Assembly (NCBI RefSeq): GCF_030684215.1 | Contig: NZ_JAUXOV010000070.1 | Span: 186,001-250,000, forward strand | Source: Pseudotabrizicola sp. | GTDB taxonomy: Bacteria > Pseudomonadota > Alphaproteobacteria > Rhodobacterales > Rhodobacteraceae | Reading direction: 5' to 3' | Length of the DNA: 64,000 bases | Shown here: piece after piece, positions 1 to 7,467 of the stretch | Position numbering within the stretch: the stretch's first letter is position 1 | Layout: every line of letters starts with the position of its first letter | Translations under genes and position numbers: made by a program | Notes under the pieces: model-generated | Databases searched by the model: none | What the model saw: the letters and a program-made list of their open reading frames with translations, nothing else | Told to the model about the DNA's origin: nothing

Positions 1-253
1 TGAAAAACAGCATGCCCAAGCGCACGCGGTTGAATGGTGGGGCATCGCGGAATTCGATCAGGCTGGGCGCTTCGGCATTGTATTCAACAAAGGTCAACAG
101 CCCGGCAAACAGCGCGACCAGCGCGGCCATCTGTTTGGCATCGCTGGAGACATCCGACAAAAGGACAGAGGGCGTAACCACCACAGCCATGACCAGCATA
201 GCTCTTATGAAAGCCCCCGAGAAACGCGAGACCACTGCTTTTCTACCTTCCAT
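1..253 (-). CDS. Small membrane protein, 3' end outside window (partial)
   Basis: Reading the minus strand from an ATG at 251-253 gives about 84 residues before the window edge. An N-terminal basic stretch is followed by two hydrophobic segments (around residues 15-32 and 42-55). A conserved-looking motif 'EFRDAPPFNRVR' follows, then the start of another hydrophobic stretch. From memory, short conserved membrane proteins with this motif lie next to leuCD in other Rhodobacteraceae, and many start at the 'VVSRFSG' position. A GTG at 233-235 is therefore an alternative start. No function is known to me. The gene is truncated by the window edge. Confidence 0.6.
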   Translation of the reverse strand, partial: MEGRKAVVSRFSGAFIRAMLVMAVVVTPSVLLSDVSSDAKQMAALVALFAGLLTFVEYNAEAPSLIEFRDAPPFNRVRLGMLFF

Positions 254-394
254 CCGGTCGGTCCCGATACTGTGCCGGGCCCTTGTTCCGAAGATCTCCC
301 ACCATTTGTGGCGGGTTGCCTCAATCTTGCCCAATTTGTGCCTTCTTTCGCTTCGGCCCGCAATCGCCTGATATGGTTTGATTAAATATTGTGG

Positions 395-413
395 CACATT
401 CACGGTGAATGTG
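395..413. promoter_or_regulatory. Perfect 9-bp inverted repeat, operator-like
   Basis: CACATTCAC and GTGAATGTG flank a single G, a 19-bp perfect palindrome between the leuD terminator and the promoter region of the minus-strand membrane protein gene. One-nucleotide spacing is unsuitable for a terminator hairpin loop but typical of a dimeric repressor site. The regulator is unknown. Confidence 0.35.
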
Positions 414-442
414 TCGCCAGATTGCATCAAGAAAGAGGAAAC

Positions 443-467
443 AAAAAGGCCGCCCTGTGGGGCGGCC
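443..467 (-). terminator. Rho-independent terminator of leuCD
   Basis: On the minus strand an 8-bp GC stem (GGCCGCCC pairing with GGGCGGCC, 448-455 with 460-467) is followed directly by a run of T. It lies 25 bp after the leuD stop codon. Confidence 0.85.
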
Positions 468-491
468 CAAGATGTTGTGGTTCAACGCGTG

Positions 492-1097
492 TCAGGCCCA
501 AGGGCGCAGGGTGGCGGCGGTTGCTTCATAGCTGTCGATGGCGGCGGCCTTTTCGAGAGTGAGGCCGATATCGTCCAATCCGTTCAGCAAACAGTGCTTG
601 CGGTGGCTGTCCACGTCAAAGCCAAAGCTCTGTCCGTCCGATGTGGTGACCGTCTGCGCTTCCAGATCGATGGTCACGCGGGCGTTTGCCCCTTTGCGTG
701 CATCGGCCATCAGCACATCGACAACATCCTGCGGCATCACGATCGGCAGAATGCCGTTCTTGAAGCAGTTGTTGTAGAAGATGTCGGCAAAGCTGGTGGC
801 GATCACGCAGCGGATGCCGAAGTCGAGCAAGGCCCATGGCGCATGTTCGCGCGACGATCCGCAGCCGAAGTTATCGCCTGCGATGATGATCTCGGACTGG
901 CGATAGGCGGGCTGGTTCAGCACGAAGTCAGGAATTTCCTGCCCGTCTTGCGTGAAGCGCATTTCGTCAAACAGGTTCTTGCCAAGGCCGGATCGCTGAA
1001 TGGTCTTCAGGAACTGCTTGGGAATGATCATGTCGGTGTCGATGTTGACCAGCGGCATGGGGGCCGCAATGCCGGTCAGGGTGGTGAATTTGTCCAT
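492..1097 (-). CDS. leuD: 3-isopropylmalate dehydratase, small subunit
   Basis: This is the small (swivel) subunit of isopropylmalate isomerase, which with LeuC converts 2- to 3-isopropylmalate in leucine synthesis in the cytoplasm. The 201-residue length is normal for the family. The substrate-recognition segment '[10 protein letters not shown]' is at residues 18-27 and the conserved '[13 protein letters not shown]' at 78-90. The ATG is preceded by AGAGG. It is downstream of leuC on the same strand, with an 88-bp gap that carries a GC-rich repeat, and a strong terminator follows. Identification is secure. Confidence 0.97.
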   Translation of the reverse strand: MDKFTTLTGIAAPMPLVNIDTDMIIPKQFLKTIQRSGLGKNLFDEMRFTQDGQEIPDFVLNQPAYRQSEIIIAGDNFGCGSSREHAPWALLDFGIRCVIATSFADIFYNNCFKNGILPIVMPQDVVDVLMADARKGANARVTIDLEAQTVTTSDGQSFGFDVDSHRKHCLLNGLDDIGLTLEKAAAIDSYEATAATLRPWA

Positions 1098-1134
1098 GGG
1101 ATGCCTCTGGTGATCTGCCGGTGGTCCGGGCGGA

Positions 1135-1181
1135 GAGCCCCGGGGCTCTGCCCCGGACCCCGGGATATTTGGGAACAGGAA
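1135..1181. repeat. GC-rich intergenic repeat between leuC and leuD
   Basis: The palindrome GAGCCCCGGGGCTC (1135-1148) is followed by TGCCCCGGACCCCGGGATATTT and an A/G-rich tail. I recognise this type of element from many Rhodobacteraceae intergenic regions. The 'GGGATATTT' core resembles the 'GGGAGTATTT' core of four other sites in this window. It lies inside the leuCD unit, just after the leuC stop codon. Confidence 0.6.
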
Positions 1182-1185
1182 ATGA

Positions 1186-2607
1186 TCAGACAGCTTCGGT
1201 CATCAACTCGCGCACATCGGTCAGGTGGCCGGTCAACGCTGCCGCCGCTGCCATCGCGGGCGACATCAGATGCGTGCGACCGCCACGGCCCTGACGGCCC
1301 TCAAAGTTGCGGTTGCTGGTCGCGGCACAGCGTTCACCCGGCGCCAGTTGGTCGGGGTTCATCGCAAGGCACATTGAGCAGCCTGCCAGACGCCATTCAA
1401 ACCCTGCGTCGATGAAGATCTGGGCCAGACCTTCTTCTTCCGCCTGCGCCCTCACAAGGCCCGAGCCGGGGACGACCATCGCGCGGATGCCGTCTTTCTT
1501 CTTCTTGCCTTTCAGGATGGCGGCCGCCGCCCGCAGATCTTCGATCCGGCCATTGGTGCATGACCCGATGAAAACCGTGTCGATCTTGATATCGGTCAGG
1601 TTCATGCCCGGAGTCAGGCCCATATAGTCAAGGCTGCGCTGCGCCGCCTCGACCTTGCCGCCGGTGAAGTCGCTGGCCGCAGGCACGGTGCCGGTGATCG
1701 ACAGCACGTCTTCGGGGCTGGTGCCCCAGGTCACGACGGGAGCGATATCTTCGCCCCTGAGGGTCACCACTTTGTCCCAATGCGCGCCGTCATCAGAGAA
1801 CAGGGTTTTCCAGTAGGCGACGGCCGCTTCCCATTTTGCGCCCTTTGGCGCATGCGGGCGGCCCATGCAGTATGCGAATGTCTTTTCGTCTGGCGCGATC
1901 AGACCGGCACGTGCGCCGCCCTCAATCGCCATGTTGCAGACGGTCATCCGGCCTTCCATCGACAGTTCGCGAATGGCTTGCCCGCAATATTCGATGACAT
2001 AGCCGGTGCCGCCAGCGGTGCCGGTCGCGCCGATCACCGACAGGGTGATATCCTTGGCGGTCACGCCGGGCATCAAAGACCCGGTGATTTCCACCTTCAT
2101 GTTCTTGCCCTTGCGCTGGATCAGCGTCTGGGTGGCCAGAACATGTTCGACTTCGGAAGTGCCGATGCCATGCGCGAGCGACCCGAAGGCCCCATGCGTG
2201 GCGGTGTGCGAATCGCCGCAGACCACGGTCATGCCGGGCAGGGTCCAGCCCTGTTCAGGCCCGACAATATGCACGATACCCTGACGCACATCGGACACCG
2301 GGTAGTAGTTGATCCCGAAATCCTTGGCGTTCTTGTCAAGAGCTGCCACCTGAATGCGGCTGTCTTCGGTCATGGTTGCGGCATTGGCGCGGTCCAGCGT
2401 GGTGGGCACGTTATGGTCTGGCACGGCGATGGTCTTTTCAGGCGCGCGCACGGTGCGGCCCGTCATGCGCAGGCCTTCAAACGCCTGCGGGCTGGTGACT
2501 TCGTGCACCAGATGGCGGTCGATATACAGCAAGCAAGTGCCGTCTTCGGCGCGGTGGACGACGTGATCGTCCCAGATTTTATCGTAAAGGGTACGCGGAG
2601 CGGTCAT
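1186..2607 (-). CDS. leuC: 3-isopropylmalate dehydratase, large subunit
   Basis: This is the aconitase-family catalytic subunit carrying the [4Fe-4S] cluster, acting with LeuD in leucine synthesis. It has 473 residues from the ATG at 2605-2607. A GTG three codons upstream is in frame, but AAGGTGAG sits correctly in front of the ATG. Cluster ligands are visible as the Cys of 'GSCTNGR' (about residue 350) and the two Cys of 'CSMCLA' (about residue 410). '[13 protein letters not shown]' and 'GTSEVEHV' are also conserved. It is the first gene of leuCD. The upstream region has no leucine-rich leader peptide, so attenuation is not supported. Confidence 0.97.
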   Translation of the reverse strand: MTAPRTLYDKIWDDHVVHRAEDGTCLLYIDRHLVHEVTSPQAFEGLRMTGRTVRAPEKTIAVPDHNVPTTLDRANAATMTEDSRIQVAALDKNAKDFGINYYPVSDVRQGIVHIVGPEQGWTLPGMTVVCGDSHTATHGAFGSLAHGIGTSEVEHVLATQTLIQRKGKNMKVEITGSLMPGVTAKDITLSVIGATGTAGGTGYVIEYCGQAIRELSMEGRMTVCNMAIEGGARAGLIAPDEKTFAYCMGRPHAPKGAKWEAAVAYWKTLFSDDGAHWDKVVTLRGEDIAPVVTWGTSPEDVLSITGTVPAASDFTGGKVEAAQRSLDYMGLTPGMNLTDIKIDTVFIGSCTNGRIEDLRAAAAILKGKKKKDGIRAMVVPGSGLVRAQAEEEGLAQIFIDAGFEWRLAGCSMCLAMNPDQLAPGERCAATSNRNFEGRQGRGGRTHLMSPAMAAAAALTGHLTDVRELMTEAV

Positions 2608-2687
2608 GGCTCTCACCTTATTTTATTTTGGGATGGCTTTTGAAAGGGGGCTGCAACGGGTGGCGCCGAACGGGCGCACGGCCAGTG

Positions 2688-2780
2688 TCAAAGGCGTGCG
2701 AGCACGCTGCGGGTCATGCCGAAAAAGCGGGCAGGAAGCCGCGCATGGTCGGTGATGTTGAAATAGATGAACCCGGTCAT
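2688..2780 (-). CDS. Possible 30-residue small protein upstream of leuC
   Basis: An ATG at 2778-2780 opens a 30-codon frame ending in TGA. Its codon third positions are mostly G or C, as in neighbouring genes, and it ends in a basic amphipathic-looking 'PARFFGMTRSVLARL'. It lies on the same strand as leuC, which starts 80 bp downstream. No good Shine-Dalgarno is visible, and only three of 30 codons are leucine, so it is not a classic leu leader. It may be a small protein or chance. Conservation would decide. Confidence 0.25.
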   Translation of the reverse strand: MTGFIYFNITDHARLPARFFGMTRSVLARL

Positions 2781-2894
2781 GGCGCGCTTGATACGCCCAA
2801 ACGCGGCGTCAGGCAAGGTTCTACGGCACGGCTGGTCCGTCTTCGCTTGCGCGTCGCGTCAATCAGGGCTATGCCCGCCCGCTTGCCCGATTTG

Positions 2895-2923
2895 TTGAGG
2901 TTGCGCCACAAGGGTGCTACCCT
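2895..2923 (+). promoter_or_regulatory. Candidate sigma-70 promoter for rsfS-rlmH
   Basis: TTGAGG (2895-2900), a 17-bp spacer and TACCCT (2918-2923). It is about 110 bp upstream of the likely rsfS start and 40 bp upstream of the earlier in-frame ATG. Confidence 0.4.
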
Positions 2924-3031
2924 GAGGGCTACCCCGGCGCCGGGGGTGGATCGGCGCGTCAGATGGAGGACGATGTCCTGTCTCACTCAGATCCTGCGAC
3001 CGGGCTTCCGGTCGGACCCCGGGCCAACCGC

Positions 3032-3397
3032 ATGAGCGGCCCGGATTATACACCCGAACAGCTGCTGGAAGCGGTGCTGGCATCGGTAGACGATGACAAA
3101 GCCGAAGGCATCGTGCAGATTGATCTGCGCGGCCGGTCGGACGTGGCTGATTACATGGTGATCTGCTCGGGCCGGTCTTCGCGTCAGGTGGCGGCGATTG
3201 CCGAAAAGCTGGCCGACCGGATCAAGCAATCCTTTGGCATTCTGGCCAAGATGGAAGGCAAGGAAACCGGCGACTGGGTGCTGATCGATACCGGCGATGT
3301 GATCGTCCATGTCTTCCGCCCCGAAGTGCGCGAGTTCTATCAGCTTGAAAAGATGTGGCTGCCGTCGGGCGACGCATTGCGCGGGTCGATCGTTTAA
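3032..3397 (+). CDS. rsfS: Ribosome silencing factor RsfS
   Basis: RsfS (Iojap/DUF143 family) binds ribosomal protein uL14 and blocks subunit joining when nutrients are scarce. The product is 121 residues from the ATG at 3032. The conserved core reads 'DDKAEGIVQIDLRG', 'DYMVICSGRSSRQV', 'GDWVLIDTGDVIVHVF' and 'REFYQLEKMW', which is diagnostic. An in-frame ATG at 2963 would add 23 poorly conserved residues. I prefer 3032 because family homology begins there and because it overlaps, as ATGA, the stop of a 20-codon upstream ORF (2973-3035), which could couple translation. rlmH follows after 5 bp, the usual arrangement. Confidence 0.92.
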   Translation: MSGPDYTPEQLLEAVLASVDDDKAEGIVQIDLRGRSDVADYMVICSGRSSRQVAAIAEKLADRIKQSFGILAKMEGKETGDWVLIDTGDVIVHVFRPEVREFYQLEKMWLPSGDALRGSIV

Positions 3398-3402
3398 GCT
3401 TC

Positions 3403-3873
3403 ATGCGGGTGCATTTGTGCGCCGTGGGCCGGTTGCGATCCGGCCCGGAGCGGGATCTGATCGACGACTATGTGACACGCTTTGACCGCTCTGGGCGGGC
3501 GCTGTCGCTTGGCCCATTTTCCGAGCATGAGGTTGAAGACAAGCGCGGCGGTGGTATGGCGGCGGAGGCGGAGCTTTTGGCCCGCGCCCTGCCATCCGGC
3601 GCGTTGATCGTGACACTGGATGAGCGCGGGGCGCTGGTCAGCAGCCCCGAATTTGCCTCGATGCTGGCTCGCTGGCGTGACGACGGTCGTCAGGATGTGG
3701 CCTTTGTCATCGGCGGTGCGGATGGGATCGACCCCGGTTTGCGGGCGCGGGCGGACGCGTCTGTCAGTTTTGGCAAGATGGTCTGGCCGCATATGCTGGT
3801 GCGGGTGATGCTGTGCGAACAGCTGTACCGGGCGGCGTCAATTCTGGCCGGGGCGCCCTATCACCGGGCGTAG
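3403..3873 (+). CDS. rlmH: 23S rRNA pseudouridine-1915 N3-methyltransferase
   Basis: RlmH is a SPOUT-class methyltransferase that methylates pseudouridine 1915 in helix 69 of 23S rRNA on assembled ribosomes, using S-adenosylmethionine. The 156-residue length is typical. The C-terminal knot is clear: 'VTLDERG', 'FVIGGADGID', 'FGKMVWPHMLVRVMLCEQLYRA', and the terminal 'YHRA' characteristic of the family. The ATG at 3403 fits the family start; an in-frame extension to 3355 would overlap rsfS. It is 5 bp behind rsfS, so co-transcription is likely. Confidence 0.96.
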   Translation: MRVHLCAVGRLRSGPERDLIDDYVTRFDRSGRALSLGPFSEHEVEDKRGGGMAAEAELLARALPSGALIVTLDERGALVSSPEFASMLARWRDDGRQDVAFVIGGADGIDPGLRARADASVSFGKMVWPHMLVRVMLCEQLYRAASILAGAPYHRA

Positions 3874-3894
3874 ATCGCGCGGCAGGGTGCGGGT

Positions 3895-3927
3895 GCCTCT
3901 GGCGGGAGTATTTTTGCCAAGATAAAT
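3895..3927 (+). repeat. Intergenic motif copy, 'GGCGGGAGTATTT' type
   Basis: GCCTCTGGCGGGAGTATTT followed by an A/G-rich tail. It lies between the convergent ends of rlmH (22 bp upstream) and the phosphatase gene (stop at 3932). It is nearly identical to the copies at 17252 and 62590. The CTCTGGCGGGAG part can form a 4-bp stem with a GGCG loop before TATTTTT. Confidence 0.65.
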
Positions 3928-3931
3928 GGGC

Positions 3932-4411
3932 TTAGCGCGTGCTTGCCCATCGAAGCTGGGCTTTGGTTTCCACTGCGCAAGGCCTTGCGGCACGGAGGCG
4001 GCTGAGTGCGGCGTCAGGGTCTTCGCCACCATCGGCCAACAGGCGCAGTACGGCCATGCCGGATCGTCCGCAGCCGCCCATGCAATGCGCCAGCACCCGG
4101 CCCCCTTGCGCCAGATGGGCGCGGGCCTGCGCAGAGGTATCGCTCCAGAGCGCCGCAGTGTCGGCCTTGGGAGTGCCGAAATCCGGCACTGGCAGATGCC
4201 GCCAGTCTATACCTGCCGCCGCCAGATCGGCGGGCAGTGTTGCGGCGCCTTTGGTGGCCAATTCCAGCTTTGAGGTCATGGTCAGGACAAGACCGGGCCG
4301 CCAGATCAGCAGAGTTTCAAGATCGGCTGCATAGCCGCCGTTGCGGCCCGGCATCGGGCAAAGCGCGAGGGTGCCGCCGAGGGCCGGGATTTCTGCGATC
4401 TCAAGGGTCAT
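3932..4411 (-). CDS. Tyrosine/dual-specificity-type protein phosphatase
   Basis: A 159-residue cytoplasmic protein with the cysteine-phosphatase P-loop 'HCMGGCGRSG' (HCX5R) at about residues 106-115. An upstream Asp in 'PVPDFGTP' could be the general acid. Size and layout fit a small dual-specificity or cyclin-dependent-kinase-inhibitor-3-like phosphatase. The substrate is unknown. The start is ATG at 4409-4411 ('MTLEIAEIP'). A longer in-frame opening up to 4906 lies inside dnaX on the other strand and is not credible. It is divergent from dnaX with 75 bp between. Confidence 0.8.
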   Translation of the reverse strand: MTLEIAEIPALGGTLALCPMPGRNGGYAADLETLLIWRPGLVLTMTSKLELATKGAATLPADLAAAGIDWRHLPVPDFGTPKADTAALWSDTSAQARAHLAQGGRVLAHCMGGCGRSGMAVLRLLADGGEDPDAALSRLRAARPCAVETKAQLRWASTR

Positions 4412-4486
4412 ATCATGGGCCTTCGGGTGGACGTGGGCTGCGACAGCGCCTAAGTTGAGGCGAGTGTGATCCCCCCGGAAGGCAGT

Positions 4487-6229
4487 ATGTCCGACAGTCC
4501 CGAGAAATCCTATCAGGTTCTGGCGCGGAAATACCGCCCCGCCACCTTTGCCGATCTGATCGGGCAGGAGGCAATGGTGCGCACCCTGAAAAACGCCTTT
4601 GCCGCCGACCGGATCGCCCATGCCTTTGTGATGACCGGCGTGCGGGGGGTGGGCAAGACCACCACCGCGCGGATCATTGCCAAAGGGCTGAACTGCGTGG
4701 GGCCGGACGGCTCTGGCGGGCCGACGACAGAGCCTTGCGGGGTGTGCGAACCGTGCCGTGCGATTGCCGAGGGGCGCCATGTTGATGTGATGGAGATGGA
4801 CGCAGCCAGCCGCACGGGCGTGGGCGACATTCGTGAGATCATCGATTCGGTACATTACCGCGCGGCGTCGGCGCGCTACAAGATCTACATCATCGACGAA
4901 GTGCACATGCTGTCGACCAGCGCGTTCAACGCGCTACTCAAAACGCTGGAAGAGCCGCCGGCGCATGTGAAGTTCATCTTTGCCACCACCGAGATTCGCA
5001 AGGTGCCGGTTACGGTGTTGTCCCGCTGTCAGCGGTTCGATCTGAAGCGGATCGAGCCAGAGGTGATGATGGCCCATCTGTCGCGCATTGCCGGGCTGGA
5101 AGGTGCATCGCTGGCGGCGGATGCCATGGCGCTGATAACAAGGGCCGCCGAAGGGTCGGTGCGTGATGCCATGAGCCTGATGGATCAGGCGATTGCCCAT
5201 GGCGCGGGCGAGACGACGGCGCTGCAAGTGCGCGCCATGCTGGGTCTGGCTGACCGGGGGCGGGTGCTGGACCTGTTCGACCTGATCATGAAGGGCGATG
5301 CCGCGACCGCGCTGACCGAGATTGCCGGGCAATATGCCGATGGGGCTGATCCGATGGCGATCTTGCGCGATCTGGCCGAAATCACCCATTGGGTGTCGGT
5401 CATTAAAATCACACCAGAGGCCGCCGAAGACCCGACCACCCCGCCGGATGAACGGGCGCGCGGCCTTGAGATGGCGCAACGCTTGCAGATGCGCAGCTTG
5501 AGCCGGATGTGGCAGATGCTGCTCAAGGCGATTGAGGAAGTGGGTCTTGCCCCCAATGCGATGATGGCGGCGGAAATGGCAATCATCCGTCTGACGCATG
5601 TGGCCGATCTGCCTGACCCCGAAACGCTGATCCGGCGTTTGCAGAACGCGCCTGCACCCATACCGGGTGGTGCTCCTGCGGGCGGTGGCGGTGGCGGCAC
5701 CGTGCATGGTGCAGTGCTGCGCGCGCCATCGGCACCGATGCGCGGGCCGATGATGAACAGCGCAGGGCAGGCGATGGCGCTGGCAACCGAACAGGTGGTC
5801 TATGGCAGTTTTGAAGCTGTGGTAGAACTGATCCGTGACCGTCGTGACATGAAGCTGCTGTATGAGGTTGAGGAAGGCGTGCGCCTTGTGCGCTATGCGC
5901 CGGGCCGGATCGAATTTGAACCGTCGCCAAAGGCCGGGTCTGACCTTGCCGCGCGGCTGGGGCAGCGGTTGCAGGCCTTTACCGGCCAGCGTTGGGGCGT
6001 GTCGGTTGTGTCAGACGGCGGTGCACCGACACTTGCTGAGGCGCGTGATGCAGGCAGGGTGCAGGCCGAGACCGAGGTGATGCAGACCCCGCTGGTGCAG
6101 GCGATACTGGCGGCCTTTCCTGGGGCGAAGATTGCCGAGATTCGCAGTGCAGAAGATCTGGTGCAGGCGGCAGCGATAGAGGCCCTTCCAGAAGTGGAAG
6201 ATGAATGGGATCCTTTCGAGGATGGTTAA
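4487..6229 (+). CDS. dnaX: DNA polymerase III subunits gamma/tau
   Basis: DnaX is the AAA+ motor of the clamp loader, which places the beta clamp on primed DNA at the replication fork. It has 580 residues from the ATG at 4487, which has GGAAGG in front. Walker A 'GVRGVGKTT', a zinc module with four Cys ('NCVGPDG' to 'CGVCEPC'), Walker B 'YIIDEVHMLS' and the sensor 'TTEIRKVP' are present. After about residue 400 a Gly/Pro-rich linker ('GGAPAGGGGGG') leads to a C-terminal tau-like domain. ybaB follows 12 bp downstream and recR after that, the standard cluster. I see no obvious slippery A-run for a frameshifted gamma form. Confidence 0.96.
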   Translation: MSDSPEKSYQVLARKYRPATFADLIGQEAMVRTLKNAFAADRIAHAFVMTGVRGVGKTTTARIIAKGLNCVGPDGSGGPTTEPCGVCEPCRAIAEGRHVDVMEMDAASRTGVGDIREIIDSVHYRAASARYKIYIIDEVHMLSTSAFNALLKTLEEPPAHVKFIFATTEIRKVPVTVLSRCQRFDLKRIEPEVMMAHLSRIAGLEGASLAADAMALITRAAEGSVRDAMSLMDQAIAHGAGETTALQVRAMLGLADRGRVLDLFDLIMKGDAATALTEIAGQYADGADPMAILRDLAEITHWVSVIKITPEAAEDPTTPPDERARGLEMAQRLQMRSLSRMWQMLLKAIEEVGLAPNAMMAAEMAIIRLTHVADLPDPETLIRRLQNAPAPIPGGAPAGGGGGGTVHGAVLRAPSAPMRGPMMNSAGQAMALATEQVVYGSFEAVVELIRDRRDMKLLYEVEEGVRLVRYAPGRIEFEPSPKAGSDLAARLGQRLQAFTGQRWGVSVVSDGGAPTLAEARDAGRVQAETEVMQTPLVQAILAAFPGAKIAEIRSAEDLVQAAAIEALPEVEDEWDPFEDG

Positions 6230-6241
6230 GAGGATAAGCAA

Positions 6242-6586
6242 ATGCTGAAGGGTTTGGGCGGTCTTGGCGATATGGCCGGGATGATGAAAAAGGCGCAAGA
6301 GATGCAGGTCAAGATGGCCGAGATGCAAGAGGATCTCGCGCGCATTGTGGTTATCGGCGAATCCGGGGCGGGTCTGGTGCGGGCGCGGGCAACCGCCAAG
6401 GGCGAGTTGACCGGGCTGGAGATTGACCCGTCGATCTTTGTCGCCTCGGAAAAGGAAGTGGTTGAGGATCTGATCCTTGCCGCCGTCAAGGATGCGCAAT
6501 CCAAAGCGGCTGAGCGCAGCCAGACGGAGCTGGCCAGACTGACCGAAGGTCTGGGCTTGCCTCCGGGCATGAAACTGCCGTTCTGA
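6242..6586 (+). CDS. ybaB: YbaB/EbfC nucleoid-associated protein
   Basis: A 114-residue DNA-binding protein of the YbaB/EbfC family, which forms a dimer and is nearly always encoded between dnaX and recR. The N terminus 'MLKGLGGLGDMAGMMKKAQEMQ' is the standard helix, followed by 'KGELTGLEIDPSIF' and a long C-terminal helix. AGAGGATAAG precedes the ATG. It is 12 bp after dnaX and 3 bp before recR, so the three genes are surely co-transcribed. It probably assists recombination-coupled repair or nucleoid organisation, as inferred from the family. Confidence 0.95.
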   Translation: MLKGLGGLGDMAGMMKKAQEMQVKMAEMQEDLARIVVIGESGAGLVRARATAKGELTGLEIDPSIFVASEKEVVEDLILAAVKDAQSKAAERSQTELARLTEGLGLPPGMKLPF

Positions 6587-6589
6587 CAC

Positions 6590-7189
6590 ATGTCTGGCCC
6601 CCCGCGCGAGATTGAGGCCCTGATCGCGCTTATGGCGCGCATGCCGGGGCTGGGGCCGCGGTCTGCACGGCGGGCGGTTCTGCATTTACTGAAGAAGCGC
6701 GATACGGTGATGGCCCCCTTGGCGCAGGCGATGGCCACTGTCGCGCTGAGCGCGCAGGATTGCCGGGTTTGCGGCAATATCGGCACCAGTGACATCTGCC
6801 CGATCTGCGATGATATGCGCCGCGCGACGGGGGAAATCTGTGTGGTCGAAACCGTGGCCGATCTGTGGGCGATGGAACGGGGCGGCGCGTTCAAGGGGCG
6901 CTATCATGTGCTGGGCGGCACGCTGAGCGCATTGGATGCGATTGGCCCCGACGATCTGCGCATCCCGGATCTGGCTGAACGGGTCCGGGCTGAGGGGGTG
7001 GCCGAGGTGATCCTTGCGCTGAACGCCACTGTCGATGGCCAGACCACCGCGCATTACATTGCCGATACGCTGGCGCCGTTGGGGGTGCAGATCAGCAGCC
7101 TTGCGCAGGGTGTCCCGATTGGTGGCGAGCTGGATTATCTGGATGACGGCACCATCGGCGCGGCTTTGCGGGCACGGCGGCGTGTTTAG
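6590..7189 (+). CDS. recR: Recombination mediator RecR
   Basis: RecR works with RecF and RecO to load RecA on gapped DNA. It is 199 residues, as expected. It has the N-terminal helix-hairpin-helix ('[17 protein letters not shown]'), the four-Cys zinc finger '[16 protein letters not shown]' at about residues 57-72, and a Toprim domain starting '[19 protein letters not shown]'. '[19 protein letters not shown]' and '[15 protein letters not shown]' are typical. It is the last gene of the dnaX-ybaB-recR cluster; a regulatory gene with its own leader follows 278 bp later. Confidence 0.96.
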   Translation: MSGPPREIEALIALMARMPGLGPRSARRAVLHLLKKRDTVMAPLAQAMATVALSAQDCRVCGNIGTSDICPICDDMRRATGEICVVETVADLWAMERGGAFKGRYHVLGGTLSALDAIGPDDLRIPDLAERVRAEGVAEVILALNATVDGQTTAHYIADTLAPLGVQISSLAQGVPIGGELDYLDDGTIGAALRARRRV

Positions 7190-7361
7190 AGCAGATGCCA
7201 AAGTTTCTGCAACGCGCACTTTGTTACCCAAATCTGCCGTGGCTTGGGGCGTATTCGCTTTGGCAGAGTGATTGCAAAAAAGCCAAACTGCGTGATCTTA
7301 AGTGTCGCAGGTTGATCTTAGGCACTGGACAGCCACGCGTATTTCGACAAGCTGAAAATGC

Positions 7362-7416
7362 CGGGTCGGAACCAGCACTCGTATCACTCAGATGCGGGCT
7401 TTCGCCCTCCGACCCG
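7362..7416 (+). promoter_or_regulatory. Long-range stem in the leader of the LytTR gene
   Basis: CGGGTCGGA (7362-7370) pairs perfectly with TCCGACCCG (7408-7416), a 9-bp stem enclosing 37 nt. Inside it a second hairpin GGGC-TTTC-GCCC (about 7396-7407) stacks near the base. It ends 51 bp before the LytTR start codon. No T-run follows, so it is more likely a structured leader than a terminator. Confidence 0.45.
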
Positions 7417-7467
7417 TACTCAACGTGTAATGGCATCAGAGAAATCTGGCCAACCTATTGGTGTGAA

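Larger units (their letters stand above)
2617..2962. other. Intergenic region between leuC and rsfS
   Basis: About 350 bp between divergent genes. It contains a possible 30-codon minus-strand ORF (2688-2780) and a candidate plus-strand promoter (2895-2923). I see no RNA gene and no strong hairpin. Long open frames here are by-products of high GC. Confidence 0.5.

Noticed and set aside
378-1415. Long plus-strand ORF opposite leuD
   Set aside because: It is antisense to a clear leuD, and the product has no recognisable family features; it is a high-GC shadow.
2617-2780. Leucine attenuator leader peptide before leuC
   Set aside because: There are few leucine codons and no terminator-antiterminator pair.
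4412-4906. Upstream extension of the minus-strand phosphatase frame
   Set aside because: The frame lies opposite dnaX, and the family similarity starts only at 4411.
7195-7467. N-terminal extension of the LytTR protein
   Set aside because: The stretch has lower coding character and contains the structured leader; the first membrane region begins after the ATG at 7468.
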